Source of the DNA: JBEEFP01 sp041166085
Lineage (GTDB): Bacteria > Actinomycetota > Acidimicrobiia > Acidimicrobiales > JAFATL01
DNA length: 64,000 nucleotides
Assembly: GCA_041166085.1 (NCBI GenBank)
Contig: JBEEFP010000078.1
Coordinates: 31,215 to 95,214, forward strand
Direction: 5' to 3'
Made by a program: the position numbers and the translations under genes. Below, one piece after another: positions 34,193-42,990 of this stretch (position 1 is its first letter; each line of letters starts with the position of its first letter). The notes under the pieces were generated by a model. It was given only the letters and a program-made list of their open reading frames with translations. It did no database searches and had not been told where the DNA came from.

Positions 34193-35647
34193 ATGCGTTC
34201 CACCCTCGTGACACCACGCGCCGCGGCATACCGGCGCGCCGGCGGTCCGTGGGACGTCCCCACGCTGGACGCGGTGCTGGCCCGGTCCACGCCCGCCGCC
34301 GTCCTGGTGGAGGGCGGCACCAGACTCAGCGGCGTCGACGTCGAGCGCCGCGTGGCGGAGGTGGCAGGCGGCCTCCGAGCCCGCGGTGTCACGCGGCGCG
34401 ACGTCGTCGGCTGGCAGCTGCCCAACGTCATCGAGGCCGCCCTGCTGTACCGCGCCTGTTGGCGCCTCGGCGCGGTCGCCGCGCCCGTGCACCATCACGC
34501 AGGACGGGCCGAGGTCGAGCGCATGCTGTCGGCCGTCGATCCGGTCGCGTTCTTCGGCGACCGCCACGACGTGCGCCGCATCGACGGCCCACCGGTCAGG
34601 CAGACGCCGGCGACGGTCAAGCCCAGTGACATCGCGGTCGTGCTGTTCACGTCAGGCTCCACAGGTCAACCGAAGGCGGTGCTGCACACGCACCGCGGCC
34701 TGGCCTACAAGGCCCGGCTCATGGCCCGCGCCCACGGCTTGCACCGCGGGGACGTCGTGCTCATGCCGGCACCGCTCGCCCACATCTCCGGCCTGCTCAA
34801 CGGTGTCCTGCTGCCAGGCGCGGCGGGCATGCGGTCGGTGCTGATGCCGAAGTGGGAGCCGGACGACGCCCTCGACCTCATCGAAGCCGAGCGGGTGAGC
34901 TTCATGATCGGCCCGCCGACCTTCTTCGTCGGACTGATGGGCGCGCGCCGATTCATCCCGGCCCGGGTCGAGAGCCTGCGCCTGGTTTCGAGCGGCGGGG
35001 CGGGGGTGAGTCCTGGTTTCGTGACGGAGGCGAGCCGCACCCTCGGCTGTCGCGTGAAGCGCACGTACGGGTCCACCGAAGCACCCACCATCACCACCAC
35101 CACGCCCACGGACAAAGAGGAGCGGGCGCGACTCACCGACGGGAGACCCGTGGGTGAGGCCGAGGTGCGGCTGGGCGACGACGACGAGCTGCTCGTGCGC
35201 GGTCCCGAGCTCTTCGCCGGTTACGCGGACGAGACGCAGACCCGCGCCGCGGTGGCGCGGGGCGGCTGGTTCCGCACCGGCGACAAGGCGGCCATCGACG
35301 CCGACGGTTACGTCACCATCGTCGGCCGCATCAAGGACATCGTCATCCGGGCCGGAGAGAACATCAGCGTGTCCGAGGTCGAGGCGGTGCTCGAGGCCCA
35401 CCCGGCCGTGCGCCAGGCCGTCGCGGTGGGCATCCCCGACGCGCGCCTGGGCGAGCGGCTGGCCGCCTTCGTGGTCACGTCCGGGCCGTTCGACCTGGAC
35501 GCCTGCCGGGCCTGGTTCGCCGACCAGGGCGTGGCGCGGTACAAGACGCCCGAGGAGCTCGTGGTGCTCGACCGCCTGCCCACGCTGGCGGCGGGAAAAC
35601 CCGACCGATCGACCCTCAAGGAGATGGCGGTCGCGAGCCGAAGATAG
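34193..35647 (+). CDS. Acyl-CoA synthetase / AMP-dependent ligase
   Basis: 484 residues. P-loop LFTSGSTGQPKAV (about residues 150-162), A5-type motif RTYGSTEAPT, GDKAAIDADGY, GRIKDIVIRAGENIS with the hinge aspartate, and the catalytic lysine in TLAAGKPDRSTLK. The second P-loop residue set (SGSTGQPK) differs from the SGTTGRPK of the other ligase here. Short compared with long-chain FadD proteins, closer to cyclohexanecarboxylate or benzoate-type ligases, but this is by impression. GACTAG (34180-34185) lies 7 bases before the ATG and may be the -10. Confidence 0.9.
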   Translation: MRSTLVTPRAAAYRRAGGPWDVPTLDAVLARSTPAAVLVEGGTRLSGVDVERRVAEVAGGLRARGVTRRDVVGWQLPNVIEAALLYRACWRLGAVAAPVHHHAGRAEVERMLSAVDPVAFFGDRHDVRRIDGPPVRQTPATVKPSDIAVVLFTSGSTGQPKAVLHTHRGLAYKARLMARAHGLHRGDVVLMPAPLAHISGLLNGVLLPGAAGMRSVLMPKWEPDDALDLIEAERVSFMIGPPTFFVGLMGARRFIPARVESLRLVSSGGAGVSPGFVTEASRTLGCRVKRTYGSTEAPTITTTTPTDKEERARLTDGRPVGEAEVRLGDDDELLVRGPELFAGYADETQTRAAVARGGWFRTGDKAAIDADGYVTIVGRIKDIVIRAGENISVSEVEAVLEAHPAVRQAVAVGIPDARLGERLAAFVVTSGPFDLDACRAWFADQGVARYKTPEELVVLDRLPTLAAGKPDRSTLKEMAVASRR

Positions 35648-35654
35648 GCCTGTC

Positions 35655-36437
35655 ATGGGCAGGCGGCAGCGGCTCACCGGTCTCATCGCGGTCGTCGCGC
35701 TCGTGCTCTTCGCGTCGTTGTCACTGGCGGGACCGGCGTCGGCCGCGTCGCCCAGCGACGAGCAGGGATTCGTCAACAAGATCAACCAGGAGCGCATGTC
35801 GCGCAACCTCCGGCCCCTCATCTTCGACATGAAGATCCGCGACGTGGCCCGGGCCTGGACCGACAAGATGGCCAGCACCGGCAACTTCGTGCACAACCCG
35901 GACTACTCGAAGCAGATCCCCGCTGGGTGGTCCGGTGCGGCCGAGAACATCGCGTGGGGCTCGGGCACCAACGCCACCGTCGACGTCCTGCACCAGGGGT
36001 TCATGAACTCCACTGGTCACCGCGACAACATCCTGGGCGACTACACCCGGGTCGGCGTCGGCGTGACGGTGACGGGCGGGAAGATGTGGGTGACGGAGGA
36101 CTTCGGCAAATACGCGGGCGACCCCGTGCCCAACGCCGACGGCAGCATTGGCGGCAGTGGCGCCGGGACCACGACGACCACCACCGCGCCCCCGGCCTCC
36201 GGCCCGTACCTGCTCACGGTCGCCAAGAAAGGCAAGGGCTCGGTCAGCAGCAGCCCCGCGGGCATCACCTGCGGCAGTGTGTGCAGCAAGTCCTACGCCG
36301 GCGGAACCAGCGTGACGCTCACCGCCACGCCGCGTTCGGCCCGCACGCCCGTCTGGTCAGGCGCCTGCACCGGCTCGGCCACGACCTGCACCGTCACCAT
36401 GACGGCCGCCCGCAGCGTCAAGGTCACCTTCACCTAG
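35655..36437 (+). CDS. Secreted CAP-domain protein with C-terminal InlB-repeat-like domain
   Basis: 260 residues. A signal peptide with cleavage after about residue 30 (GPASA). CAP/SCP domain, residues about 33-155, with NKINQERMSRNLRPL, HNPDYS, GAAENIAWG and STGHRDNILGDYTRVGVG. A Thr-rich linker (TTTTTTAPPAS) then leads to a domain of about 80 residues with YLLTVAKKGKGSVSSSPAG and four cysteines, like the divergent InlB B-repeat modules in surface proteins. CAP proteins bind sterols or other lipids or act in cell-wall processes; here sterol binding would suit the window but is inference. Starts 7 bases after the ligase stop. Confidence 0.88.
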   Translation: MGRRQRLTGLIAVVALVLFASLSLAGPASAASPSDEQGFVNKINQERMSRNLRPLIFDMKIRDVARAWTDKMASTGNFVHNPDYSKQIPAGWSGAAENIAWGSGTNATVDVLHQGFMNSTGHRDNILGDYTRVGVGVTVTGGKMWVTEDFGKYAGDPVPNADGSIGGSGAGTTTTTTAPPASGPYLLTVAKKGKGSVSSSPAGITCGSVCSKSYAGGTSVTLTATPRSARTPVWSGACTGSATTCTVTMTAARSVKVTFT

Positions 36438-36571
36438 TCACACCTGCTGGCACCACCACAAAGACACCGGGTCGCACTGAAATTTCCAGCCGCCGACGCG
36501 CCGTTGTCTCGAGTGAGATGAGATCGGTGGTGGTGAGCATGAAGGGACCGAATGGAGGGAACGTTCCTCCC

Positions 36572-36934
36572 GTGCGAGTCCTCGTCGTCGACGACCAGGC
36601 GCCCTTCCGTCACGCTGCCCGTGCCGTCGTGTCCGTCACGCCCGGCTTCGAGGTGGTGGCCGAGGCCGAGTCGGGCGAGGAGGCCGTCGAGCTGGCCCAT
36701 GCCCTCGACCCCGACCTCGTCCTCATGGACGTCCACCTCCCCGGCATCAGTGGGATGGCGGCGTGCAGGGCCATCGTGGCCGAGCACCCCGCGACTACCG
36801 TCCTGCTCCTGTCGACCTACCGGGAGGAGGACGTGCCCGGGGACACCAGGTCCTGCGGTGCACAGGCGTACGTGAACAAGGAGCACTTCGGGCCCGACGT
36901 GCTGGAGCACCTGGGCCGTCCCGACGCCGCTTGA
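36572..36934 (+). CDS. Single-domain response regulator (CheY-like receiver)
   Basis: 120 residues using the GTG at 36572, which follows GGAGGG (36554-36559) at a suitable distance and begins MRVLVVDDQAPFRHAAR. ATGs at 36539 and 36518 are in frame and would add a short non-conserved tail. Acidic pair D7-D8, phosphoacceptor D53 in VLMDVHLPG, S81/T82 switch and K103 in YVNKEHF are all present. There is no output domain and no histidine kinase in the window. It may act as a phosphate sink or interact with a distant kinase. Confidence 0.88.
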   Translation: MRVLVVDDQAPFRHAARAVVSVTPGFEVVAEAESGEEAVELAHALDPDLVLMDVHLPGISGMAACRAIVAEHPATTVLLLSTYREEDVPGDTRSCGAQAYVNKEHFGPDVLEHLGRPDAA

Positions 36935-36988
36935 CCGACTCGGGCGGCTGAGAAGGCCATCCGTCCGGGGACGTCGAAGTCCCGTCGG

Positions 36989-37993
36989 ATGCGACGAGTC
37001 CTGTTCGCCCTGGCCGCGCTGGCTGTGTGCCTGCCCGCGGCCCACGCCGCCCCCACGCAGGAGACCAGCCTCCGCTTCGGGGTCTACCCCGGCAACACCT
37101 TCACCTTCGGCAAGTACGCGGGCCTGACCGGGCACAACGCCACCGACCCGTACGCCGACGCGGCGCTCGACCGCATGGTCGAGCTCGCCAATGGGCGTCC
37201 GTTCGACGTCCACCTCTACGCCGACTGGCGCCGCGGCGCGGGCGCCGACCTCGATGCCGCCATCGACCGAATCCACCAGCGCGGGTTGCGTGTCAACCTC
37301 GCCCTCAAGTACGTCCCACCCGCCGGCCGTGATGGGGACACCGCCGGTTTCGCCGCGTGGGTGTCCGACGTGGTCGCCACCCACCCCGCCGTCGAGGTGT
37401 GGCAGATCACCAACGAGGCCAACGTGAAGGGCTCGCCGGACACCGACGGCGGGGCGACGGATCCCCTCGGCGCGCTGATCAACGGCGTCGAGGCGGCGCA
37501 CGCCATCAAGACCGCGGCGCAAGAGGTCGGGTTCAACTGGTTCTACCGGCTCGACCCCGTCGAGGATCAGGACTTCTGGAGCACGCTCGGCACTCGCGGC
37601 GGCAACGCCTTCCGCGACGCAGTGGACTTCGCTGGTGTGGACATCTACGCCGGCACCTACATCCCGCCCGCGACGGTCGACGACGAGGCCGAGTTCCGCT
37701 CGGCCCTGTCCTACGTGAGGAACGAGATGATGCCACTGGCCGGGCTGGGCGCGGACGTCCCCATCTACGTGCAGGAAGCGGGCTTCCCGACGCTCGATCC
37801 CGTCGTCCGCACCGAGACCCGACAAGCGTCGGCGCTGGCGGGATACATCCGCGCGACCGAAGGCCTCAACGTCGGGCTGCTGCAGTGGTTCCAGCTGGCC
37901 GATGCCGAATCGACGCTGGGCGACGGCTGGGGACTGCTGCGCGCCGACTACAGCCCGAAGCCGGCGTTCGCGGTCATGCGCGACGCGCCCTAG
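36989..37993 (+). CDS. Secreted glycoside-hydrolase-like (clan A type) protein
   Basis: 334 residues with a signal peptide (MRRVLFALAALAVCLPAAHA). A (beta/alpha)8 glycosidase pattern is visible: acid/base pair N142-E143 in WQITNEANV and a candidate nucleophile E263 in YVQEAGFPT, plus VDIYAGTYIPP on a middle strand. It resembles GH5/GH39/GH10-like clan A proteins, but no family can be fixed by eye. The final GWGLLRADYSPKPAFAV is typical of cellulase-like ends. The role in cell-wall or polysaccharide turnover is inferred. Convergent overlap of four bases with the next ACAD. Confidence 0.82.
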   Translation: MRRVLFALAALAVCLPAAHAAPTQETSLRFGVYPGNTFTFGKYAGLTGHNATDPYADAALDRMVELANGRPFDVHLYADWRRGAGADLDAAIDRIHQRGLRVNLALKYVPPAGRDGDTAGFAAWVSDVVATHPAVEVWQITNEANVKGSPDTDGGATDPLGALINGVEAAHAIKTAAQEVGFNWFYRLDPVEDQDFWSTLGTRGGNAFRDAVDFAGVDIYAGTYIPPATVDDEAEFRSALSYVRNEMMPLAGLGADVPIYVQEAGFPTLDPVVRTETRQASALAGYIRATEGLNVGLLQWFQLADAESTLGDGWGLLRADYSPKPAFAVMRDAP

Positions 37994-38979
37994 ACAACCG
38001 ACTCGCCCCGCTCCACCCGTGCCCGCAGCAGCCGGGCCAGGCGGTCACGATGGAAGGCGGCGTCCCCGAAGCTGACCTGATCGAGCTGGCTGCGCTTCAG
38101 GTACAGGTGCATGTCGTGCTCCCAGGTGAAGCCGATGCCGCCGTGCACCTGCAGCCCCGAGGCCATGACCCGCTTGGCCGCGTCCGAGCACCACACCTTG
38201 GCCGTCGACGCCGCGATCGACGCGTCGGGGTGGACAGCGCCGATGGACCAGGCCGCGTAGTACACGGCCGAACGCATGCCTTCGACGTCGACGAGCATGT
38301 CGGCGCAGCGGTGCTTGACGGCCTGGAAGCTTCCGATGGGCTGGCCGAACTGCTGGCGCTCCTTGGCGTAGTCGACGGACATGGTGAGGACACGGTCGGC
38401 GGCGCCGAGCATCTCCGCCGCGTGTCCCGCCGAGGCGCGGTCGAGCAGCGCGGCCGCGTCCTCGGCTCCGCCGATGCGTTCCCCGCCGTCGGTCGGTAGC
38501 CATCCGACCGGCCGGGTGAGGTCCATGGCCTGCTCACGCGCGGGCCGGCTTCCCGTCAGGTCGAGGAGCTCGAGGGCATCGCCTCCGATGACGACGGCGA
38601 CGTCCGCCAGCGGCGCGCCGATCGCCAGCGCGCCCTGATGCAAGGCGACGGTGCCGACCGCGTCGCCCGCGACGAGGCGCTCCACCCAGTCGGTGCGGCC
38701 GGCCCGCTGCAGCGCGCCGAGGGCCAGCACCGTCTGGAGATACGGGACGGGGGCGACGTGACGGCCGAGCTCCTCGAGCAGCACCGCTGTCTCGACCGAC
38801 CCCATGCCCAGTCCACCGTCCGCCTCGGCCAGCTCGACGCCGAGCCAGCCCTGGTCGACCATGGCCTTCCACAGCCCACGGTCGAAGCCGTCGGCCTGGC
38901 GGGGACGGCTGAGGTCGGCCAGCACATCGCGGGCGGCAGCACGCAGGGCCTGCTGGTCGTCGGAGAGGTCGAAGTCCAT
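37990..38979 (-). CDS. Acyl-CoA dehydrogenase, short type of a divergent pair
   Basis: 329 residues: N-terminus MDFDLSDDQQALRAAARDVL, AKERQQFGQPIGSFQAVKHR near residue 213, and the glycine segment HGGIGFTWEHDMHLYLKRSQ near the end. It is divergent from a 387-residue ACAD across a 74-base gap that shows no palindrome. Together they repeat the short/long ACAD architecture seen at 19.7-21.8 and 46.1-48.5 kb. Likely forms a heteromeric dehydrogenase; substrate unknown. Confidence 0.9.
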   Translation of the reverse strand: MDFDLSDDQQALRAAARDVLADLSRPRQADGFDRGLWKAMVDQGWLGVELAEADGGLGMGSVETAVLLEELGRHVAPVPYLQTVLALGALQRAGRTDWVERLVAGDAVGTVALHQGALAIGAPLADVAVVIGGDALELLDLTGSRPAREQAMDLTRPVGWLPTDGGERIGGAEDAAALLDRASAGHAAEMLGAADRVLTMSVDYAKERQQFGQPIGSFQAVKHRCADMLVDVEGMRSAVYYAAWSIGAVHPDASIAASTAKVWCSDAAKRVMASGLQVHGGIGFTWEHDMHLYLKRSQLDQVSFGDAAFHRDRLARLLRARVERGESVV

Positions 38980-39053
38980 AGCGAGCAGCCAGACTGTCGG
39001 ACGTGAGCCTTGCCCAGCAACATTCCGCCCGCCGCCTGCAGCACGCGGCCTAG

Positions 39054-40217
39054 ATGGACCTCGCCCTCAGCGACGACGAGCAGGCGTTCCGCGCCGAGCT
39101 GCGCGAGTGGTTGCGCGCCAACCTGCCGTGGGAGTACGGCGTGGGGCTGCCCCCGCGCTTCGACGACCTGGCCGAAGAGGTCGACTTCCTGCGCGAGTGG
39201 CAGGGACGCCTGGCCGGGGGCCGATGGGTAGGCGTTGCCTGGCCCGAGGTGTACGGCGGACGAGGGACGGGTCCGGCCGAGCACTATGCCGTCCAGGAGG
39301 AGCTGGCCCGTTCCCGAGCGCCCGAGCTCGTCGGCCGCATCGGGGTCAACCTGGTCGGACCGACACTGCTGGCCCATGGCACCGACGAGCAGAAGACGCG
39401 GTGGCTGCCCGAGATCCTGCCCGCGCGCGAGCTGTGGTGTCAGCTGTTCAGCGAGCCCGACGCGGGAAGCGACCTTGCGTCGGTCAAGACGCGGGCGACG
39501 CCCGTCGAGGGGGGGTGGGTGCTCGACGGTCAGAAGGTGTGGACCTCCTACGCCCAGTTCGCCGACTGGGGCATATGCCTGGCCCGCACCGACCCTGACG
39601 CGCCGAAGCACCGTGGCATCTCGTTGCTCGTCGTCGACATGCACGCGCCTGGTGTCGAGGTGCGCCCGCTCGTGCAGCTGACAGGCGAGGCCGAGTTCAA
39701 CGAGGTGTTCCTCTCCGGCGTGTTCGTGGCCCGAGACCAACTGGTGGGCGAGGAGCACAACGGTTGGCGGGTCGCCAACTCGACCCTCTCCCACGAACGG
39801 GGCACGAGTCCCCGCCAGCTCGTCATCCACGTGCAGCTGCTCGAAGAGCTGTTCCGTCTCGCGTTGGAGCGCGACGCCTGGGACGACCACCGCCTGCGCC
39901 AGCGCCTGGCCGAGGCGTACGTCGAGGTGAAGCTGTTCCAGCTGCACAACTGGCGCACCCTCTCCCGGTTGGAGCGGGGGCTCGACCCCGGACCCGAAGG
40001 CTCGATGCTCAAGCTCTACTGGTCGGAGATGAGCAAGCGCCTGCACGACACGGCCATGGCCGTCCTCGGTGAGGACTCGCCGCTCACCGGCACGTGGCAG
40101 CGCTCGTGGCTCTACTACCAGTCGGCTTCGATCTTCGCCGGCACCAACGAGATCCAGCGCACCATCGTGGGCGAGCGCGTGCTCGGGTTGCCCCGCGAGG
40201 CCCGCGTAGGCTCGTGA
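39054..40217 (+). CDS. Acyl-CoA dehydrogenase, long type of a divergent pair
   Basis: 387 residues from ATG 39054 (MDLALSDDEQAFRAELREWL). Middle-domain motifs FSEPDAGSDLASVKTRAT and GQKVWTSYAQFADWG, and C-terminal AGTNEIQRTIVGERVLGLPR. No ribosome site is obvious because the frame begins immediately after a TAG. A crotonase starts 2 bases after its stop and a CaiB-type CoA-transferase follows, giving a three-gene unit of dehydrogenation, crotonase chemistry and CoA transfer. Confidence 0.9.
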   Translation: MDLALSDDEQAFRAELREWLRANLPWEYGVGLPPRFDDLAEEVDFLREWQGRLAGGRWVGVAWPEVYGGRGTGPAEHYAVQEELARSRAPELVGRIGVNLVGPTLLAHGTDEQKTRWLPEILPARELWCQLFSEPDAGSDLASVKTRATPVEGGWVLDGQKVWTSYAQFADWGICLARTDPDAPKHRGISLLVVDMHAPGVEVRPLVQLTGEAEFNEVFLSGVFVARDQLVGEEHNGWRVANSTLSHERGTSPRQLVIHVQLLEELFRLALERDAWDDHRLRQRLAEAYVEVKLFQLHNWRTLSRLERGLDPGPEGSMLKLYWSEMSKRLHDTAMAVLGEDSPLTGTWQRSWLYYQSASIFAGTNEIQRTIVGERVLGLPREARVGS

Positions 40218-40219
40218 CG

Positions 40220-41062
40220 ATGCCGTTCAAAACCATCCGGTACGAGCTCGACGGTCCCGTCGCCACGATCACCATGGACCGACCGGACGTGGCCAACGCC
40301 CAGGACACCACGCTCATCGACGAGCTCGACGCCGCCTTCGACGCGGCGGATGACGACGACGCGGTCCGGGTCGTCGTGCTGGCCGGCGCGGGCAGGCACT
40401 TCAGCGCCGGCCACGACCTCAAGGCGCTGGTCGGCGACGTCGAGCCCGACAAGTGGCGCCAGATGCGGGAGACGCCGGAGGGCAAGCTGCGACACGAGCA
40501 GGTCATGTACTTCGACCGCTGCATCAAGATCCACGACTTCCGCAAGCCCACGATCGCTGCGGTGCAGGGCAGCTGCATCGCCGCCGGCCTCATGCTGGCG
40601 TGCATGTGCGACCTCATCGTGGCCGCCGACGACGCGGTGTTCTCCAACCCCGTGCTCCGGATGACGGGCGCCGGTGTCGAGCTGCTTGTCGAACCGTGGG
40701 AGCTCGGCGCGCGCAAGGCCAAGGAGTTCCTGCTGACCGGCGACAAGATCGACGCCCAGGAGGCGTGGCGACTGGGGCTCGTCAACCGGGTCGTGCCGCG
40801 CGACTCGCTCGAGTCGGCGGTGAAGGAGCTGGCGGAGAAGGTGGCGCTGGTGCCGCCGACGACGGCGCAGGTGGTCAAGCAGTCCATCAACCAGATGCTC
40901 GACCTGCAGGGACAGCGCGACTCGTGGCGCTACCACTTCATGGCGCATCACTGGATGCACAACACGTCGACCGCCCTCAACGCGCTCGAGCAGCGAAAGT
41001 CCCGCTCGTCGATGAAAGAGGTCTTCGCCGACCGCGACCGCGGCGACGCCCCGACCTCGTGA
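40220..41062 (+). CDS. Crotonase-family protein lacking both hydratase glutamates
   Basis: 280 residues from ATG 40220. Oxyanion region HFSAGHDLKAL is intact, but neither acid is present: the first position reads IAAGLMLACM (L124) and the second NPVLRMTG. It cannot be a conventional enoyl-CoA hydratase; related crotonases act as isomerases, hydrolases, decarboxylases or C-C lyases. The C-terminus AHHWMHNTSTALN with two histidines is unusual. Coupled on both sides: two bases after the ACAD stop, and its TGA overlaps the GTG of the CoA-transferase. Confidence 0.86.
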   Translation: MPFKTIRYELDGPVATITMDRPDVANAQDTTLIDELDAAFDAADDDDAVRVVVLAGAGRHFSAGHDLKALVGDVEPDKWRQMRETPEGKLRHEQVMYFDRCIKIHDFRKPTIAAVQGSCIAAGLMLACMCDLIVAADDAVFSNPVLRMTGAGVELLVEPWELGARKAKEFLLTGDKIDAQEAWRLGLVNRVVPRDSLESAVKELAEKVALVPPTTAQVVKQSINQMLDLQGQRDSWRYHFMAHHWMHNTSTALNALEQRKSRSSMKEVFADRDRGDAPTS

Positions 41063-42255
41063 ATGGCGGGCCGCTGGCCGGCGTCCGCGTCATCGACGTG
41101 GGCACCCGCATCGCCGCACCGTTCTGCGCCGGCGTGCTCGGCGAGATGGGCGCCGAGGTCATCAAGGTGGAGGATCCCGCCGGCGGCGACTTCATGCGCA
41201 CCATCGGCCCCTTTGCCGGGCCTGACAACGACTACTCGCTCTACTGGTCCGTCGAGGGACGGGGGCGCAAGAGCGTCACCCTCGACCTGCGCAAGCCGGA
41301 GGGGCAGGAGCTGTTCCGCCGGCTCGCCGCGACCGCCGACGTCGTGTGCGAGAACTTCCGGCCCGGCACCCTCGAGCGGTGGAACATCGGCCCGACGGAC
41401 CTCGACCCGTCGTTGGTCGTCGTGCGCATCTCGGTGTTCGGCCAGGACGGGCCCTACTCGCAGCGGCCCGGCCTCGACCGCATGGGCATCGGCTATGGCG
41501 GGCTGATGCACCTGACCGGCTACCCCGAGCAGCCGCCGGTGCGGCCGGGCGTCACCGTGTCCGACTACCTCACCGGCGCCTTCGCGGCGTCGGCCGCGGT
41601 CGCGGCGCTGTACGCACGCGACGCGCGGTCGTCCGGGCGCGGCGCGGTCATCGATGCCTGCCTGTACGGCTCGGTGTTGCGCATCCTCGAGTGGAGCCTG
41701 GCCGGCTACGACAAGCTCGGCGTGGTGCGGGGGCGGGAGGGCAACCGCCTGGCCAACTCCGCGCCCCTCGACAACTACCCCACCGCAGACGGCACGTTCG
41801 TGTGCATCGTCGCCGGGTCCGACACCAACTTCCGGCGCCTGTGCCAGGCCATGGAGCGGCCCGAGCTGGCGTCCGATCCCCGCTTCGCGACCCTTGCCCA
41901 ACGGGCGGCCGCGGGCGACGAGCTCAACGGCCTCGTCACCGCGTGGACGTCCGTTCGTACTGCGGCCGAGGTCGAGGAGGCCTGCGTCGCGACCGACGTG
42001 CCGGTGGCGCGGGTGTACTCGGCCGCCGATGTCTTCGCCGACCCGCACATGGCCGCGCGCGGCGACCTCGTCACCGTCGCCGACCCCGTGCTCGGCGACG
42101 TGCGCCAGCAGGCCCCTGTCCCCCGCTTCGACGGCCAGGCGCCGGAGCCGCCCACCGGCGCCCCCCGTCTCGGCGAGCACAACGACGAGGTCTGGACCGG
42201 GCTCGGTGTCTCCCCCGACGACCTGGCCCGCCTCCGCGCCGACGGCGTCGTCTGA
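41059..42255 (+). CDS. CaiB/BaiF-type (family III) CoA-transferase
   Basis: 398 residues, GTG start at 41059 overlapping the crotonase stop (GTGA). Family III markers: GVRVIDVGTRIAAPFCAGVLG at the start, AEVIKVEDPAGGD, ENFRPGTLERWN, DRMGIGYGGLMHLTG, the active-site aspartate in VSDYLTGAFAA, and the C-terminal RLGEHNDEVW. It should move CoA between carboxylates or perform alpha-methyl racemase-type chemistry. With the crotonase and ACAD it may process a branched acyl-CoA. A very stable hairpin follows 14 bases after its stop. Confidence 0.9.
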   Translation: MNGGPLAGVRVIDVGTRIAAPFCAGVLGEMGAEVIKVEDPAGGDFMRTIGPFAGPDNDYSLYWSVEGRGRKSVTLDLRKPEGQELFRRLAATADVVCENFRPGTLERWNIGPTDLDPSLVVVRISVFGQDGPYSQRPGLDRMGIGYGGLMHLTGYPEQPPVRPGVTVSDYLTGAFAASAAVAALYARDARSSGRGAVIDACLYGSVLRILEWSLAGYDKLGVVRGREGNRLANSAPLDNYPTADGTFVCIVAGSDTNFRRLCQAMERPELASDPRFATLAQRAAAGDELNGLVTAWTSVRTAAEVEEACVATDVPVARVYSAADVFADPHMAARGDLVTVADPVLGDVRQQAPVPRFDGQAPEPPTGAPRLGEHNDEVWTGLGVSPDDLARLRADGVV

Positions 42256-42269
42256 CCGAGCGGACCAGA

Positions 42270-42321
42270 CGGCTTTAGCGCACGAGAGGGGGCTATAGCC
42301 CCCTCCCGTGCGCTAAAGCCG
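42270..42321. terminator. 52-bp near-perfect palindrome, bidirectional terminator
   Basis: The two halves (42270-42295 and 42296-42321) are complementary at 25 of 26 positions; the only mismatch is A42285 against C42306. The outer arms CGGCTTTAGCGCACG/CGTGCGCTAAAGCCG enclose AGGGGGCTA/TAGCCCCCT with no separate loop, so an RNA hairpin would have a minimal turn. It lies between the convergent CoA-transferase (ends 42255) and the TIGR03086 gene (ends 42343). A classical U tract is absent on either side. Confidence 0.75.
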
Positions 42322-42342
42322 GCGAGGTCGGCGGGTCGGCAG

Positions 42343-42906
42343 TCAGGCGCGACGACCGAGGGCGGCCAGCAGCTTGGTCTGCTGGTCGGCGTCCTCTGGC
42401 ACGACGACGGTGGTACCGAAAGCACCGCTCCCCGCCAGCATGTCGAGCTGCGGTTCGATGACCTCCCAGCAGGCCGCGACCAACGTCGGGTCGAGCGTCG
42501 TGTCCTGGCTGGTGGCCTTGGCCAGGTCCCACCCGTGCACGAGCACGTCGATGAAGCGATGCCCGGCGTAGATCTCGCCCGGGACGGGGCCGTAGGACAC
42601 GGCGACCGGCCGCTCCATGGCTCCTGGTTGTTTGAACGCAGCGCCTGCGACCGCGGCCGAACGTCGATACGCGTCGGCGTGATCGTCACCCAGCACGTCG
42701 CCATCGAGCTTGTCGCCCACCTCCTCGATGCTCTTGCCCGCCACCAGCTCGTCGACCCAGAAGTTGCCCGCCACCACGTGGTTCAACAGCGTGCGGACGT
42801 CCCACTCCTCGTCGGGTGTGGGATCGCCCAACTGGTCGGACGTGACCGCATCGACCAACCGTCCCGTGGCGTGCAGGGCCTGTTCGTGCAGCTCCGGAAG
42901 CTCCAT
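42343..42906 (-). CDS. TIGR03086-type metal-binding protein (DinB/mycothiol-dependent fold)
   Basis: 187 residues from ATG 42906 (a GTG two codons upstream is possible). Four-helix DinB fold with the metal histidines readable in LLNHVVAGN and DVLVHGWDLAK, and the WDVRTLLNHV motif near residue 35 that is diagnostic of the family. TIGR03086 proteins are restricted largely to actinobacteria and are thought to be mycothiol-dependent enzymes. Substrate not known. Divergent from the P450 gene 84 bases away. Confidence 0.88.
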   Translation of the reverse strand: MELPELHEQALHATGRLVDAVTSDQLGDPTPDEEWDVRTLLNHVVAGNFWVDELVAGKSIEEVGDKLDGDVLGDDHADAYRRSAAVAGAAFKQPGAMERPVAVSYGPVPGEIYAGHRFIDVLVHGWDLAKATSQDTTLDPTLVAACWEVIEPQLDMLAGSGAFGTTVVVPEDADQQTKLLAALGRRA

Positions 42907-42990
42907 GCCCACAGCATGCCGCGTGCGCTTGTCACGTGCGACGGCTCAGCCGACTGAACGATTCCACGACCGCCGCGCCATAGTGACGGC

